Assembly (NCBI RefSeq): GCF_025766255.1
Contig: NW_026516749.1
Span: forward strand, 1 to 64,000
Reading direction: 5' to 3'
DNA: 64,000 bases
Source: Zychaea mexicana
Taxonomy: Eukaryota > Mucoromycota > Mucoromycetes > Mucorales > Lichtheimiaceae
Part shown: piece by piece, positions 47,045-59,413 of the stretch
Position numbering within the stretch: position 1 is the stretch's first letter
Layout of the letters: every line of letters starts with the position of its first letter
The notes under the pieces: generated by a model
Databases searched by the model: none
What the model saw: only the letters and a program-made list of their open reading frames with translations
Told to the model about the DNA's origin: nothing
Translations under genes and position numbers: made by a program

Positions 47045-48208
47045 ATGCAGTATATTCAGGGACTTCAAGCGGTCATATCCAAGAACGAATACTACACCAT
47101 TGCAAGTGATGTCTATGGTGTTTTACATGATGGCGCGAAACCTTATCCGTATACACGCGAATGCATAGAGAAATTACACAATCTCGGGCTTGAAACTATA
47201 CTACTTTCAAATTCTTCACGACTCGGCAACGTTCTTGCCAACGATCTGCAGCGCAAGTACGGATTCGACAAAACCAAGTACAAGAGAGTATTATCAAGTG
47301 GCGATGTGACGAGACGATTTTTGCACGACTGTATAGATTTAGTACGACAACGTACAAAGTCCACAACAACAGTGACGACGACGACGACGAACATTGCTGA
47401 CCACGAGAAAGACACCACCGATTGTTCAGCAACCATGCTTGTCGGCAACAAGAACAACACTGAATCGCGCACTATAACAGCCCATGAATTCGTACAGAAT
47501 CACATCAAAACTGGACGATTCCATTTGATTGGCAATGCCGATTATCATGCACCACTGTACGAAGCACTTGCACCTGAAATGAACCCTGTATCATTAGACG
47601 ATATGGAAGTCGACTTTGTCCTTGTCGGTTTAATCATGAGTTTACCGCACCAACAACTTGTAAACCCAAATGATCGTGACAACATACGGCAACACTATGA
47701 TGCATACCTACGCCAATGTCGAGAGAAGGATATTCCTTTGGTCATTGCCAATCCTGATGTTCGCGCACCCAACGGGAGTAATAGTGATGGAACCCCACGT
47801 TTGCTCATGTGCCCTGGTTATATTGGTGAGCTTTACCAAGAAATGGGTGGCAAGGTACTCTACTTTGGTAAGCCGTTCGCTACGATCTATCGATATCTTT
47901 CATCGATTGTTCAACAGCAAGAACAACAACAAGGTGCTGGCGATGATGGTCGACGACGACGAGTGCTGTGTGTTGGTGATAATATTTCAACCGATGTTTT
48001 AGGCGCACGTCGAGCTGGTCTTGATGTAGCCCTGGTTCTAGGTGGTGTGCACAATATCTCTACCGCCACTACAGCATCCAAAGCAACAACAGTGAACAAC
48101 AATGATACTAGCGATTATACCGTTATTGCACGACAGGTCGTCGAACAGCTTTGCTTTGAATATGATAGCCCAGAACCGACCTACATAATGGACGAGTTGC
48201 GTTTTTAA
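47045..48208 (+). CDS. HAD-superfamily class IIA hydrolase
   Basis: 387 residues from the ATG at 47045; the reading is open further upstream but without another convincing ATG. Motif I is SDVYGVLHDGAKPYP (Asp22 nucleophile), with Tyr replacing the usual second Asp, as in the DVWGVLHDG class IIA subgroup (TIGR01459-like). Then ILLSNSSR (motif II), HLIGNADYHAPLYEAL, FVLVGLIMSLP, IPLVIANPDVRAPNG, KVLYFGKPFATIYRYL (motif III Lys) and CVGDNISTDVLGARRAGLD (motif IV Asp pair). It is probably a soluble phosphatase for a small metabolite. A Thr/Asn-rich insert (about 100-140) and a Gln patch near residue 300 are unusual. No introns. Confidence 0.85.
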   Translation: MQYIQGLQAVISKNEYYTIASDVYGVLHDGAKPYPYTRECIEKLHNLGLETILLSNSSRLGNVLANDLQRKYGFDKTKYKRVLSSGDVTRRFLHDCIDLVRQRTKSTTTVTTTTTNIADHEKDTTDCSATMLVGNKNNTESRTITAHEFVQNHIKTGRFHLIGNADYHAPLYEALAPEMNPVSLDDMEVDFVLVGLIMSLPHQQLVNPNDRDNIRQHYDAYLRQCREKDIPLVIANPDVRAPNGSNSDGTPRLLMCPGYIGELYQEMGGKVLYFGKPFATIYRYLSSIVQQQEQQQGAGDDGRRRRVLCVGDNISTDVLGARRAGLDVALVLGGVHNISTATTASKATTVNNNDTSDYTVIARQVVEQLCFEYDSPEPTYIMDELRF

Positions 48209-48214
48209 ACTTTA

Positions 48215-49090
48215 TCTATTCAGTCAAGTTTTGCAATCTTTTTGTACGCATCCCGTTTCTTTGTGTATTTATATCAATGCTGGCACTGTTGCTGCTTTGG
48301 TATTATTTATTCTACTTTAGATTATAACTTGTGTGATCTCAGATACAGAAACCATTTAGAAGAATAAAGTTCCAATAGAAAGGTTCTAGTCCCCGTAGCA
48401 TGATGTTGAAAGGTCTACGAGCCTTTATCGCCTACGCACCTTCGGTATTGAGCCCCTCCGTTTCGTTTCGTGTCAAAATCTATGGAGCTTCGTCTCGGCG
48501 GCTTGCTACAGGCTTCCCCAAACCTCCCGTAGCAACCCCGTTAAAGCTGTATTAGTGTTTGTCGTTAGGTGTTTTACTAGTGCTTGCGGATATCAGTAAA
48601 ACTGCTCATTTACCTACCCTAACGCCCTAAACACTCCAACATAACAGACTAAGCACCAATACTAGCCTTACCCAAGTGACTTGATCGAGTCTTAGGAGGC
48701 GGTCTAAGTCAATGATTTATATTTAGTGTTATGCAACAGTTGTTAATGCCTATCTATAGACAATGCTTATGTGAAGGCTGTGATGTTGGTGGGTCGGGAG
48801 GAAGTAAAGGAAACTGTGAGTGATTCGGGAGTGCGGACGTGGAATAATGCCCCATGATAGAGTGGCCATATGCGAAAGCTGGCTTACATAGGCACAGCAT
48901 TGCTCTGTTAAATCCTTGCGACTTATTGCAACCATACAGTCATACAGACTTTCAGATGGTATGCGCGCGCATCCGTGATATTAATTATATATTTATGTAA
49001 TATTTTGTCTATTATCTCCTGCTACTGGTGCAATATATAGTGCATCAGACATGTAAAATTTTTGAATGAATGCAATATAATAACAAAGAC
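48215..49090. other. Intergenic, no gene recognised
   Basis: 48380-48560 is GC-richer than its surroundings and contains repeats of CCCGTAGCA, but shows no tRNA, rRNA or coding pattern I can name; it may be a transposon end. The rest is ordinary spacer. Confidence 0.4.
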
Positions 49091-49094
49091 AGAG

Positions 49095-49700
49095 TCATGT
49101 TTTTTTTGGTGGCATAGCCATACTATTTTGAGTATCATAAGTGTAATCGTCCGCAAATCGATTGACTAGGGTTTCAACGGCTGCCCAGGTACCAAAGATC
49201 ATAACGACAAACCCATATAGAACAATTAAACAATTCTGTGTAAATTCATATATCTGTTTGCTGCCAAACCAGCTGATCGCCAGTAGAACCCATCGCTAGT
49301 AAAATCTCGGACGAAAAATTAAAAACAATCACATTATTGGCAAATATACCCAGCAAGAAATTGAGCTTGTCAAAGCATGGAATTAGCACAACAGCGACAA
49401 CTACCATTATTACCATACGAAGAGCAGAGCGAACCATGAATTTTTAGGTTTCGCCAAAGCGTTCGACCCTAACAGATGTTTGATAGTACCCGCAGAAGGT
49501 GATATACATGATCTCGCATGTTATCACAGCTGTTACTGAAACGAGGAGCCATTGCTTTGGATCTGTCTCAACGAGCGTTTAACATTTTTGTATATCAAAT
49601 GGGAGCCGGCAGCATAGAACATGGCAGAGAATGCAACATAAAAAAAACCTTCCCATGTAGCATAGTCCTTCTAAATTCCGGCATAGCTGGGTATACAACG
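49095..49700 (-). pseudogene. Amino-acid transporter (AAAP) 3' pseudogene
   Basis: Minus-strand blocks in order: TWEGFFYVAFSAMFYAAGSH, NVKRSLRQ, then in another frame DPKQWLLVSVTAVITCEIMY, ITFCGYYQTSVRV, GET-stop-KFMVRSALRMVI, VVAVVLIPCFDKLNFLLGIF, then in a further frame IYEFTQNCLIVLYGFVVMI, FGTWAAVETLVNRFADDY, ending MAMPPKKT and TGA at 49095. The order and spacing match the C-terminal half of AAAP transporters (WxGFF..FS and IPxFDxLxxLLG). At least two frameshifts and one in-frame TAA show it is dead. The N-terminal half is missing; it is not a copy of the gene at 22501-24921. Confidence 0.65.
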
Positions 49701-50289
49701 TTACAGTGATACCCCGAGAGCTATCCCTCCAATCCGAATACAAGAAAGAGCTGCATAACAAACATCATACACTTCACATCACACAACAAGAGCTCTACCA
49801 CAACAGCCTCGCAATTACTACGACATTCAGGTATTTTCCATAAAGCCAAGGATACAGCGATCCGATAACAACGTAGCAACAACTCTACAACCTTCTGGTA
49901 CCTTCTGGTACCTTCCAAATGCCAAGGAATAACTATTGGTAGCATTATTCCTAGACCTTTCAGCTGATTTCGCAACCATTACCATTGGTTGAAAGTACTT
50001 TCCACAATCTTCGAGCATCTTCCTTGATGTTCAATTACAATAGATGTATTAATTTATTTTGGTATAGATATAAATACCCCATCATTTTGATTTGGATAAA
50101 GACATAGAACTTCCACCCCTCACTTTCTACCTAACTTTTCAAATGTTGTTTTCAATCACTCAAGACCTTACACGGCTTGTTTCATCTTTCATTCTGTTTA
50201 TTGCTAGTAACTGAAGCTAAATATACTCTTTTATTAAGACCAGACGTAACATTCCTGCTCTTATTTCTCATTTACTTTGGACAGACGTA

Positions 50290-52870
50290 ACAAAAAAACA
50301 ACGGGTTTCAGCAAACATTGCCAACTATGTACAATGCACGGCGACCGAGCTATCCACCTCGAATTTAAGACAGACGATACCCTTACCAACTAGCCCGACG
50401 ACAAAATTACAATGACCAGCAAAATGGGAATGAAGACAACGCCCATATCAGGACCGTCGACCCTATCATAACAACAACCAGCGACCCTATCAACAGCAGC
50501 AAAGCCATAACAACGGACGTCCGCAACAACAAACGGACCATAAGCAGAGACAGTCGAACGGAAGACCTAACCAAAACGAGGAACCTGCCATGAGATCATC
50601 GAAAAAAGACTGGCTGAACAGTAATAGCCGATCCAATGTATACAGCAATTTCGTACATTTGGAAGGTCGATACCAGGAGGACTAATACGACGATGTTGAC
50701 GACTATTGGCATTCAGAAGAAGAATACTATGACGACCAGTATTACGAAGAACCACGAGGATACAACAAGCCAAAAAAAAAACTACTAGGGCCAGTTGCTC
50801 ATGAGAAACGCGGTCAACTGAACGCCTCCACCAACTATAACAAACCCGCAATGAACATAAGAACACTCAAAAGCAAAAGCAAATCCGATCTGCAACATCG
50901 AGAATATAACAGCGCTCAAGACTTATACACTGTACAAAAACGACCATTGAGCTTAGAAAACACTGAAAAACGACGAAGTATGAGCCTGAGATCAGGATCA
51001 AACGTCAATAATCGTGAATGCAGACAAGCCTGATCCTGCAAAGAAGCGACAACGAAGAGTACAATTCCAAGAACAAGATATCAACAAACAACCATCATCT
51101 TCAAGAACCAGTGAGCCGACGAACCAACCGCAGGCTATACCAGGAGATATGCCTACACCAATGGATGCTACTAGAAACGACCGATCGATCAATTGAACGA
51201 CCGATGGAAATAGACCGAGCCCAAACAAACTGAAGGAACCGACGCGCAAGATCACCACGGATAAACCAAAAAAATTAAAGCCACGCCGCGCGCCAAGGAC
51301 GAAACCAGTTATCGACTACGATATTGTAGAAGATGTATCCAACATAACAGCTCAAATAAAGATCAGAGAACGTATCAAGGCTTGTCCTAAATTTAGACGA
51401 GATTTACATAGCTTTACTGCTGTACGCAGAAGAAAAGATAAATCTCTAAACGCACTGGAGTTGAAACAGCCGAGGGATTCACAAAACCACCAAAAGGAAA
51501 GACATACTTTTATGGAAAATTATCTCGCCCAATCTCTGGAGGTGTAAACTTCTATCCATAAATATCTGCGACTGTACCCATTGAAGCAACCAATTACCCT
51601 AGCATATGAGCCGAAGCCACAGACTACATGACCATTCTGGAAAACTTTTCATTCTGCAAAGTAGATATCCCAAGTGGATTCCTACTAGGAGACTACATGG
51701 AGCAAGATTATATTTGAGATGATGACTCCGATACCGTATACTGTGAAGACTTGAACAATGAAGAGATATATGGTTACGACATCAACCTGCAATACCCATA
51801 TTCGACACTGCAACGACAAGGAGCCCGATACAAGGAAGAGTTATTCTCCTTGGATCACGGTGCACAATCACCTATACTACTGGAGACCAGGAACATTGAG
51901 CAGAACAACACCATAGAAGTTTGGTCGAGAGAGAGCATTACTATACCCGCCAATTTTACCACTCAAGTGCATGGTAGACTTCTCAGACCTACAGCGACGA
52001 CACCGCTATATTTTGTACCAGAACAAGAAGTTCACCTTGCAAAAACACGGCATGAATACTTTTGCCCGGACATACTACAAGGAGCCACAACCTTCACCAT
52101 AACAATCAAAAATAATCTGCCTTCATTATTGATTATTTCACCACTGAGCTTTATTGGCACCTTTCAAAAAATACAAGACAATGCAGATCCCGGAGTAGAA
52201 AGACTAGTGACGAACCGAAGCGAATCCAACAAGGATATTCCAACGCCGAAAAACTTGTATCGAACTCGTGCGACAATATCAAGACTGCTTTGCCTGGGCA
52301 GACGACGATCTTGGATGTAGCGACCTATTGGAGCATAAAATCACTCTAAAGAAAAACGCGATACCAGTAGCCTCCAAACCCTACAGATTAGTAACTGTAG
52401 AAGCAGCTGCATTGAACAAGGAACTCGACCGATACTGCCGTCTCGGAATAACACGACCATTCAGCTCACCCTGGGCCGCACCTGTCATGCTCACCAAGAG
52501 AAAGGACAACACGTCATACAGATTCATTGCCGATATGCGAGGGTTAGATCAATCATCCATACGACCGGCGACATAAGTAGACAACTTGACTTGAAGGATG
52601 GATATAGCAGTTCCCGATGAGAGACAGCATGGCTTGTCTGGAGTGTGAGACTGTTATGTAAAGCCATTCTTGCTCTTGCTATACAAGTTCGACGTGTATT
52701 GTGACCACAGCGCACTACGTGGAATATGGAGCCATAAAGTACCAACAGACATAATGGCCAGGTGGATTAAGACACTGAGCGAATACGAATTCGACGTACA
52801 CTACAAAAGTGCCCACCAAAACCAGAATGTTGACTTCCTCAGCAGACTACTAGGATTTGGAGAAGCAAGT
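50290..52870 (+). mobile_element. Ty3/gypsy retrotransposon remnant, internally deleted
   Basis: Plus strand. 50300-51250 is a Gln/Asn/Arg-rich gag-like region broken by stops. 51290-51420 reads KPVIDYDIVEDVSNITAQIK, a gag-pol linker; 51751-52320 is an open pol linker (TTQVHGRLLRPTATTPLYF). 52268-52576 is the reverse-transcriptase start: LEHKITLKKNAIPVASKPYR, LGITRPFSSPWAAPV, RFIADMRGLDQ. It then jumps to the RNase H end (FDVYCDHSALRGIW, ARWIKTLSEYEFDVHYKS, NVDFLSRLLGF, 52680-52866). The reverse-transcriptase core and integrase are missing. I could not identify a pair of LTRs. Confidence 0.8.
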
Positions 52871-52989
52871 ACAATATATATAAAGAATACTTCAGCGAAG
52901 ATGATATATACAGCGAAGGTAAATAATGCAAATATGGCAGGGGATGCTATGGGGGAGTCAGTCTGGTTTTTTTGTCATGTTTTTTTTTT

Positions 52990-54106
52990 TTGTTATTATA
53001 ATATGGGGTGCGCGAATTTTTACGTACTTCCATTTTCGGCGATTGCAGGTAAAGCAGTCGCTCTGGCAGGAAAACCAGTCTCTTTTTTCTGAGCGCGTTC
53101 CTTGACTACTTACACTCACTAGTCATACAATCATACTAACACCAAATTTTACGTACATCAACCTTTACGTTCCTTTAAAACATAGTGTGGGCTTTCTTGC
53201 CCTTCCGTGAAATTTGATTATATATACAAAATCTTCAAAGTAATAACAACAACATGTATGGTCCTTTTAGCGCTCAAGGTACATAAAAATCATATACAAC
53301 AGGTACGTAAAATCGGAAGTATGTAACTCCAAAATGAGAAGTACGTAAAATTTTATAGTACAAATATACAGCGCGAGAACTGATTTACTGTAAGGTGCGA
53401 ACAGGGGCAAGACAACACAAGGCCAGTAACACCGGACGAGAATGTGCTAGGTGCTTTCGGCAAGAACAGGACAAGACAAGAAGGAAAGCAGAAGGTAGGA
53501 AACCAGATGGTGAGGGAAGAAACAAGAACAAGGTATAGGGAGGAAACAAGATAACTGACTGATGTTTTATCGTTCAAAGACTATGATATATATATATATA
53601 TATATATATGTTTTACTATAGAATTTAATGATGCGAATAAACGGAAAGATTGGTATTAAGGTCGATAATTCAGATGATGATGATGGATGGGGATTTAATA
53701 TGTCATCAACGATGTTGAGGATGATCACTTACTAGAGGTCGAAGAATGTTCATAACATTTATGTACTTCGGTGGCCAAGTACGTAAATTTTTGCATAAAA
53801 AGTAAGGTGAAGTACGTAAAAAATTTACAGTAGCCATCGTAGCTGCGACGGTTATACAGAGTCAAAGTATGATAGGCTACATCAATGGTAGCTATTTGTA
53901 TGATCTACTCAAACGAGGCACAAAAAAGACAAGAAGTACGTAAAATTCCCAAATAGGAAGTACGTAAAATTTTATAGTACAAATATACAGCGTCAGAACC
54001 GATTTACGTACTTGAGTGGCTAAGTACATAAAAACTTGGAGGCTAAGTACGTAAAAATCCAAAAAAGGAAAGTGAAGTACGTAAAAATTTACAGTACCCT
54101 ATAATA
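52990..54106. repeat. TACGTA-motif repeat cluster (nested MITEs)
   Basis: About twelve copies of GTACGTAAAATT-like motifs in both orientations. The outer copies are inverted: AATTTTTACGTACTTCC near 53015 and GAAGTACGTAAAAATTTACA near 54078. A block of about 55 bp (GTAAAATTTTATAGTACAAA...) occurs near 53343 and again near 53962. Ends reading TACTGTAAATTTTTACGTAC resemble TA-flanked Tc1/mariner MITE ends, so the cluster is probably two or more nested or tandem MITEs. A TA microsatellite lies at about 53586-53610. Confidence 0.75.
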
Positions 54107-54159
54107 TGCGGATGACTTGAGATGGTCAGTGGTGGGTGGTGGGAATGGTTATATGTATC

Positions 54160-54543
54160 GAAAAAAGCTACATCGTTACCAGATTTCAACCTGCAATGAG
54201 GTCCATTGACAAACAATCGGCACAGCACCAAAGTCACAGCACACTACCAATAGCAGTAGGCGAAAAGAGTGAGAGAATAGCACTTATTTCTAGGAGGACC
54301 GGTCATACCTTAAAAACGTGAAATGACAAGTGTGGAGCGCGACGTGATTATTTTGGGCGCGGTGTTATATAAACGACTTGCAACACGCAAGCAATAAAAA
54401 GTTGCTTTCTTCCTGTTTTACTCATTCTGAGTTGAAGTGAAAAAACGTATGAGTGAAGAAGATGCAAGTCTAGCAGACGCGAACGTTTTGTACGTTTTAC
54501 GATAACATAAGGGCTGAAATCTGGTGACGATGTAGCTTTTTTC
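54160..54543. mobile_element. 384-bp element with about 33-bp inverted repeats
   Basis: The left arm (54160-54192, starts GAAAAAAGCTACATCG) and the right arm (54511-54543) are inverted copies with about three mismatches. There is no coding sequence between them. I saw no clean target-site duplication, so the superfamily is open. A short CATGTGTTATGC-type duplication follows at 54545-54620. Confidence 0.8.
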
Positions 54544-55054
54544 ATACCTATGTGTTATGCTTTTTCTTATACCCATGCCATGTGTTATGCTTTTCTCTAT
54601 ACCCATGTCACCATGTGTTGTGCCCAGAACCAGCTCACTTTTTTTTCAAACGCAATTTTTTGGGCACAGATAGCATGTATGAGGCGAAGAGAATTAAATT
54701 TTCTCGTTTTTGGAAAGTGAAACGATTGTTTTAAAATGATACTGTAATAATATGAAAGTAGAGTTTATTGCTGTGTAAAAATACTATAAATGTTAATAGC
54801 GATATAAGATATCTGATGGTTTATATTGGTGTAAGGCGATTAAATGCTGTTGTATGGATTGCATTTTGTTTTGTTTATTTTTGTTGGTACAATCGACTTT
54901 ACCACAGAAGCTACATTTCGCTGTGCATTTTGTCCTATTGTTTTTGCCTTTACATTTAATGCTGCCACAAACATTATATGTTTTTTGGTTATTTTTACGA
55001 AGGCCATCAAGTATGCTGTTATTGCTGGTACCGTTGTTAATGCTACCACTGTTG

Positions 55055-58000
55055 CTACTTGTAGATGCTTGTGGTATCGTGGTAAAATTTGGGTTTGTTG
55101 AACTGGATGCAGGTGCTAAATATATTTACAATGTCAATGTATGCGGATATTTGAATCGAGAAATTATTTTTCTTACCCAAACGTTGTAATGGTTGAAGTC
55201 TGACAGGAGGATATTCATATTGTGAACAATTTGACGGTGTTGGAGGCATGGAAGGTAATTGCTGTGGAATATTTGCTAGTAATCGATGGAACATAAAGGT
55301 GGCTAGATTTTGCGTATCGATAGGTGCTGGAGCTGGACAAATTGTAACAGGAGAATCAAGGCGATTTGTAGATGACGAGGCACTTGAAGTATTATCAATA
55401 TGAATTATGCTTTCAGTACGTGGTGTTTTTGATGGAGATGGGTGTTGTGCAGGTGGTGCTGCTCGTTTACGGGCCGTCGAGTTCAAACCGTTGCTCATGT
55501 TATCGATGGATTCTTTGTTGTTGCTTTTGGTACATATGATATTATCGATTTCTTTCCATTTTGTGTAATGAATAGAAAGCTGCTTTGGTGTTTTATATAT
55601 CTGTGCCGTTAACCAATTGCGACCAAAGTTTGGTAAATCGAAGAAAGTCTGTGGTTTTGAATCTGTGGTCTGGGAACTTGTGACGAAGAATTGAATCAAA
55701 TGTGCTTTTCTCCTTGTCTGTGTGAACTGGTATAATCGCGTGTACTGCTCTTTGACATTCGGCAATATACTTGTATTGAGCTCCAGTTACTTGTGCAGTT
55801 GAACGATTGATCATAGTTAACGTGGCAATATCTAATGACGATGAATTGGTGTGTGAAGTGCTTTGGACTGGTGTTGCTTTGTCAATATTTACAATTCCAT
55901 TAATGTTGGATCCAAGGGAGATATACCAAATAATTCGCCTGAAGACTTGAGGTAAAGAGAGTGTGTATGTATACTAGGCCCTCTGTAGCTGCATGGAAGG
56001 TTAAGTTTTGTTTCCAAGTTATTGATATGTTGTGATATCCACGGATCGTAATGACCGTCGTGAATACGTCCAAACCTATTTAATGTCCCAACCTACAACC
56101 CAACATATATGTCAATCCAAACTTTAAATTTTCCGAATGTAAAATGAAATAATAACTATTACTCACATTGATGTTGTGCCTAAGTCTATAATCTGCAAGT
56201 AGAGCATCAATATATTCAACACTGGCACCAAAAGCTCCAATCGTACGAATCAGGTTCTGGTGTATTCCACCTTCCAACGAATTTGTACCATAGCTACAGC
56301 GATATAGTGTAAGACCATCTTTATCTTAGCCACGGACAAAATAGAAGGGGATACCAGGTAGGTCAGATACGTGGCCCAGATGAATGGCAGTGAGCACATT
56401 TTTTGCTTGCTTCCAATTTTCAAAATCAAATAATGGTCGTCTGGTTCGAGCACAGCGCAATGGTCTATAAGTTTCAAACGGTTTTTTCACCATAGGGTAG
56501 AGATCTTTAGGAGGCGGCACAACACCTAATATAATAATGAAAAATTAGTGTTATGTTAGTGTATATATCTTGTTAATCCAGTTATTATACATTCAATTTG
56601 AAGGTTTAACTTACGCTTTACTCTTTTGAATATCCAATCAGGATCTTCAGCAAGTTTTTTATCCCATGTTGTTTCTTTCTTCTCCTCTAGGACCGCTGTT
56701 ACCAGCCTTTTATCAATTTCATCATCTAAAAACAATGCATCATCGAATGTCCTTGAAAACCCCTTGGATAATCCATGTTTGCGTGAGACCTTTAAAATAT
56801 CCATTGGATGAAAAACATCTTTCAGAATACGAGAGTGTGGAGCTTTTTGATCGATAGTGGTCGAGGTTCTGCTTCTGCTTTAATTATCGTTTTGTTGTTG
56901 TTGTCGAAATAGTTGCTGGCCGTAGTCTCGGCTTGACACGTCAATATCTTTGTTGATTTCAAGCAAATTTCCTTCTTCATCAATGATTGGTAAACTTTCA
57001 TTTTCTTAATCTAAATCATCATCTTCGTCATCCGATTTCATGGGTGGATTACTTGTGCCTTTATACAAGAAGTATAAAATATATTAGTAATGTATTAAAC
57101 CTGTATTGTTACAATCCGTTCATTATCTAATATTACCATCTTCTAAATATGTCTGTTGGTTAATCAATTGTTGAGTCGGTGTTGATATAGCTGAAGTGGC
57201 TGGTGATTCTGTACTGAAACAGTCTTGTAAGTACGAAGCTCAGACACCTTGACAACTATTTCGAACGGAGGACTCGCAAAATCTCGAAGGCACTTGTCAT
57301 GTGCATTCACTGTGGCACCGGGCACCAAAGTTCTTTTGATGATAATGATAACGCGGCCTTTTTTAACTTCAACTCCATCTAGTCTTTTTTGTTGCTTGGA
57401 AATTACACCATATGCGACAGGCTCGTTAAACGACCCAGGATGATACGATACAGGATCACCTAAGAATATATACAAGCTTTAGTTCCAGCGTTATAAAACT
57501 GCTGTTGAATTTCATCTACCCAGTACATTACCCTCACCGTCAGGAGTAGGATTAGATATACGTATACCGATTACACCATGCCTCTTGACTTCTTCAAAAA
57601 TTTTTAAAGATGCCCATGCATCGAGAGCGGCATACTCAATTTGGTCTTGTGTCAGTTGCGTTGCATACCCAGTCGAATAGAGTCGTCTTTGTTCAATGTA
57701 TGTTCCAATATAGCTTCACAAGTTGGCACTAGTTTCGGTATCTTGAGCACCACGGATAGCCTTGATTTCAACGTTGCTTGGAATAGTAAGCAGTGGGTGA
57801 GAACGAGCATTTAACGGCCCTTCGTGTTCTTGTTCAACAACGGGAACCACGTCTTGCAAACGTGATGGTATAGCTTCTTTAAGAAAACTTTGATCCCCAG
57901 TTACGTTGTCCGTAAAAAATACTTATGGCTGTGTATATCCGTACAAATCATATGCATGTCGCATGGCGTCAAATGCATATTTGAGATTGGATAGTGCTTT

Positions 58001-59413
58001 TGTTGGATTAAGAAACTGAAGTCGGACTTCTTCATATTCGTTCAGCACCGTATATAAAGCAGCAAATACTGGTCGACCATTTATCTTGTTTATCAGCTTG
58101 ATTATCTTAAAAGTATAGTCACCTTTAAGATGCACTCTGTCAAGCACTTCCATTTCCTTGTCGATGAGGTGTCGTATTTCTGCAATAAACGCAGTATAAA
58201 ATGAACGGAAAATATTGAGGGGATCGAATGTGACCGGTATATACTTAGGTCGATCGTCAAATGAAGAGAATGGTGTTATGCTCTCTTGGTTATCAAACAT
58301 ACCATAAATTGACTGTTGATCAAATCGTCGATATACAATATACTGAATAAAATGTAAATGTAGCCGCGTGTGTTTTAATCGATGTACTTCAGGAATTATC
58401 TTGCAGAATCTCTTCGAGCCAACGGGATTTGGAACACATGGTCTATAGAGGTCACCAACAACTTTTGATAACCCACTTCGATGAGTCATGTATCCAGGGT
58501 ATTCACATTGCAAGATTTCTGGTAGTTGACGGATTATTTCTGGGTCGTTACTGATATAACTTTTTTTTGCAACTAGGCGTGTGGCACTGGTAATGATACC
58601 CCATAATATAAAAGCAGCTAAGCATTTTAACTTAGAACAGAACTCTTTTGATAACTAAGCATATCACATAATTGTGTCGAAATGATCGCTATTCAATTGT
58701 TACCTATCAATATCTATTACTCTACATGCAAAAAGAGTCTTTGTATAACCGTTGTTTCCAAAAGTTACTTTGCAACCTGGGCACTTTAGTTTTTTTTAAA
58801 AAAACGTTTGTAGCAGAAGATGAGGGAACTATAGACACACATGTGGAAGATACAAGCTGCTTGGATCGATTTTTTCTCCATCCACCAATGCAAAGGAAGG
58901 AGACTTTGGGTGAACCCATAATGTGCCATTATGATATTCTTGAGGCATATTATCCTGTTTATCGCTGTTCATGGCATTTCGTATGCGATCTTGAAGGTCG
59001 AAAAAATACTTTTCAAGTATCCTGTCTTGATCTTCGCCTTCACGTTTGTCTTCCTCTGGAGTTGGTGTATTTGCCTCTTGAGTCTCATCATCATCATATC
59101 CAGTAGTGTCAATGTTGTTGCTTGTATTTGTGGCAACTTCTAGTAGCCCACGAATACTTGCTAGTTCATCGACTTCAGCTGGTTCTTCCAAAGACGTTCT
59201 GGGTAGCATGGCAGACGTGCGGTTGTTGTTGTTGTCATTGTCGTTGCTATTACTAATGTCGTCCTTGAAATCACTAGTTGCTGAATCAGTGGAATCTCCT
59301 GTGAAACAAAGCACGGATTGCCCTTGAGGTACTGAATGCGAGTTTTTGAGTTTTCTTCTGGCATTAGGATTTTTTCCTCCTTTCTTTATTCCAGGTTTCT
59401 TAAGATTAAACAT
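55055..59413 (-). pseudogene. DDE transposase-like gene, copy B (exonuclease mostly deleted)
   Basis: Homologous to 12463-17238 block by block. N-terminus MFNLKKPGIKKGGKNPNAR (59413); acidic linker; LWVHPKSPSFALVDGEK; KLKCPGCKV and YQCHTPSC (zinc-ribbon-like); MTHRSGLSKVVGDLYRP; LKGDYTF (first Asp); LYTVLNEYEEVRLQFLNPTK; FLTDNVTGDQS (second Asp); then only the last exonuclease motif, QLTQDQIEYAALDAWASLKI; VAYGVISKQQKRLDG; ILKVSRKHGLSKGFS; YGTNSLEGGIHQNLI (third motif); HYDPWIS; Pro/Ser-rich tail. FDCEW and the middle exonuclease motif are absent, apparently by a deletion between about 57700 and 57730. Several stops and A-run frameshifts make it a pseudogene. Introns are retained at the same places as copy A where comparable. 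Confidence 0.75.

Noticed and set aside
47045..48208. Longer HAD protein starting at 46904
   Set aside because: The upstream extension is open but has no family similarity and no preferred ATG; the core begins after 47045.
48380..48560. rRNA-like GC-rich patch
   Set aside because: No stretch matches conserved rRNA sequence that I can recall.
49711..50292. 5' LTR of the gypsy element
   Set aside because: The TG...CA borders are plausible but there is no second LTR copy in the window and no clear primer-binding site.
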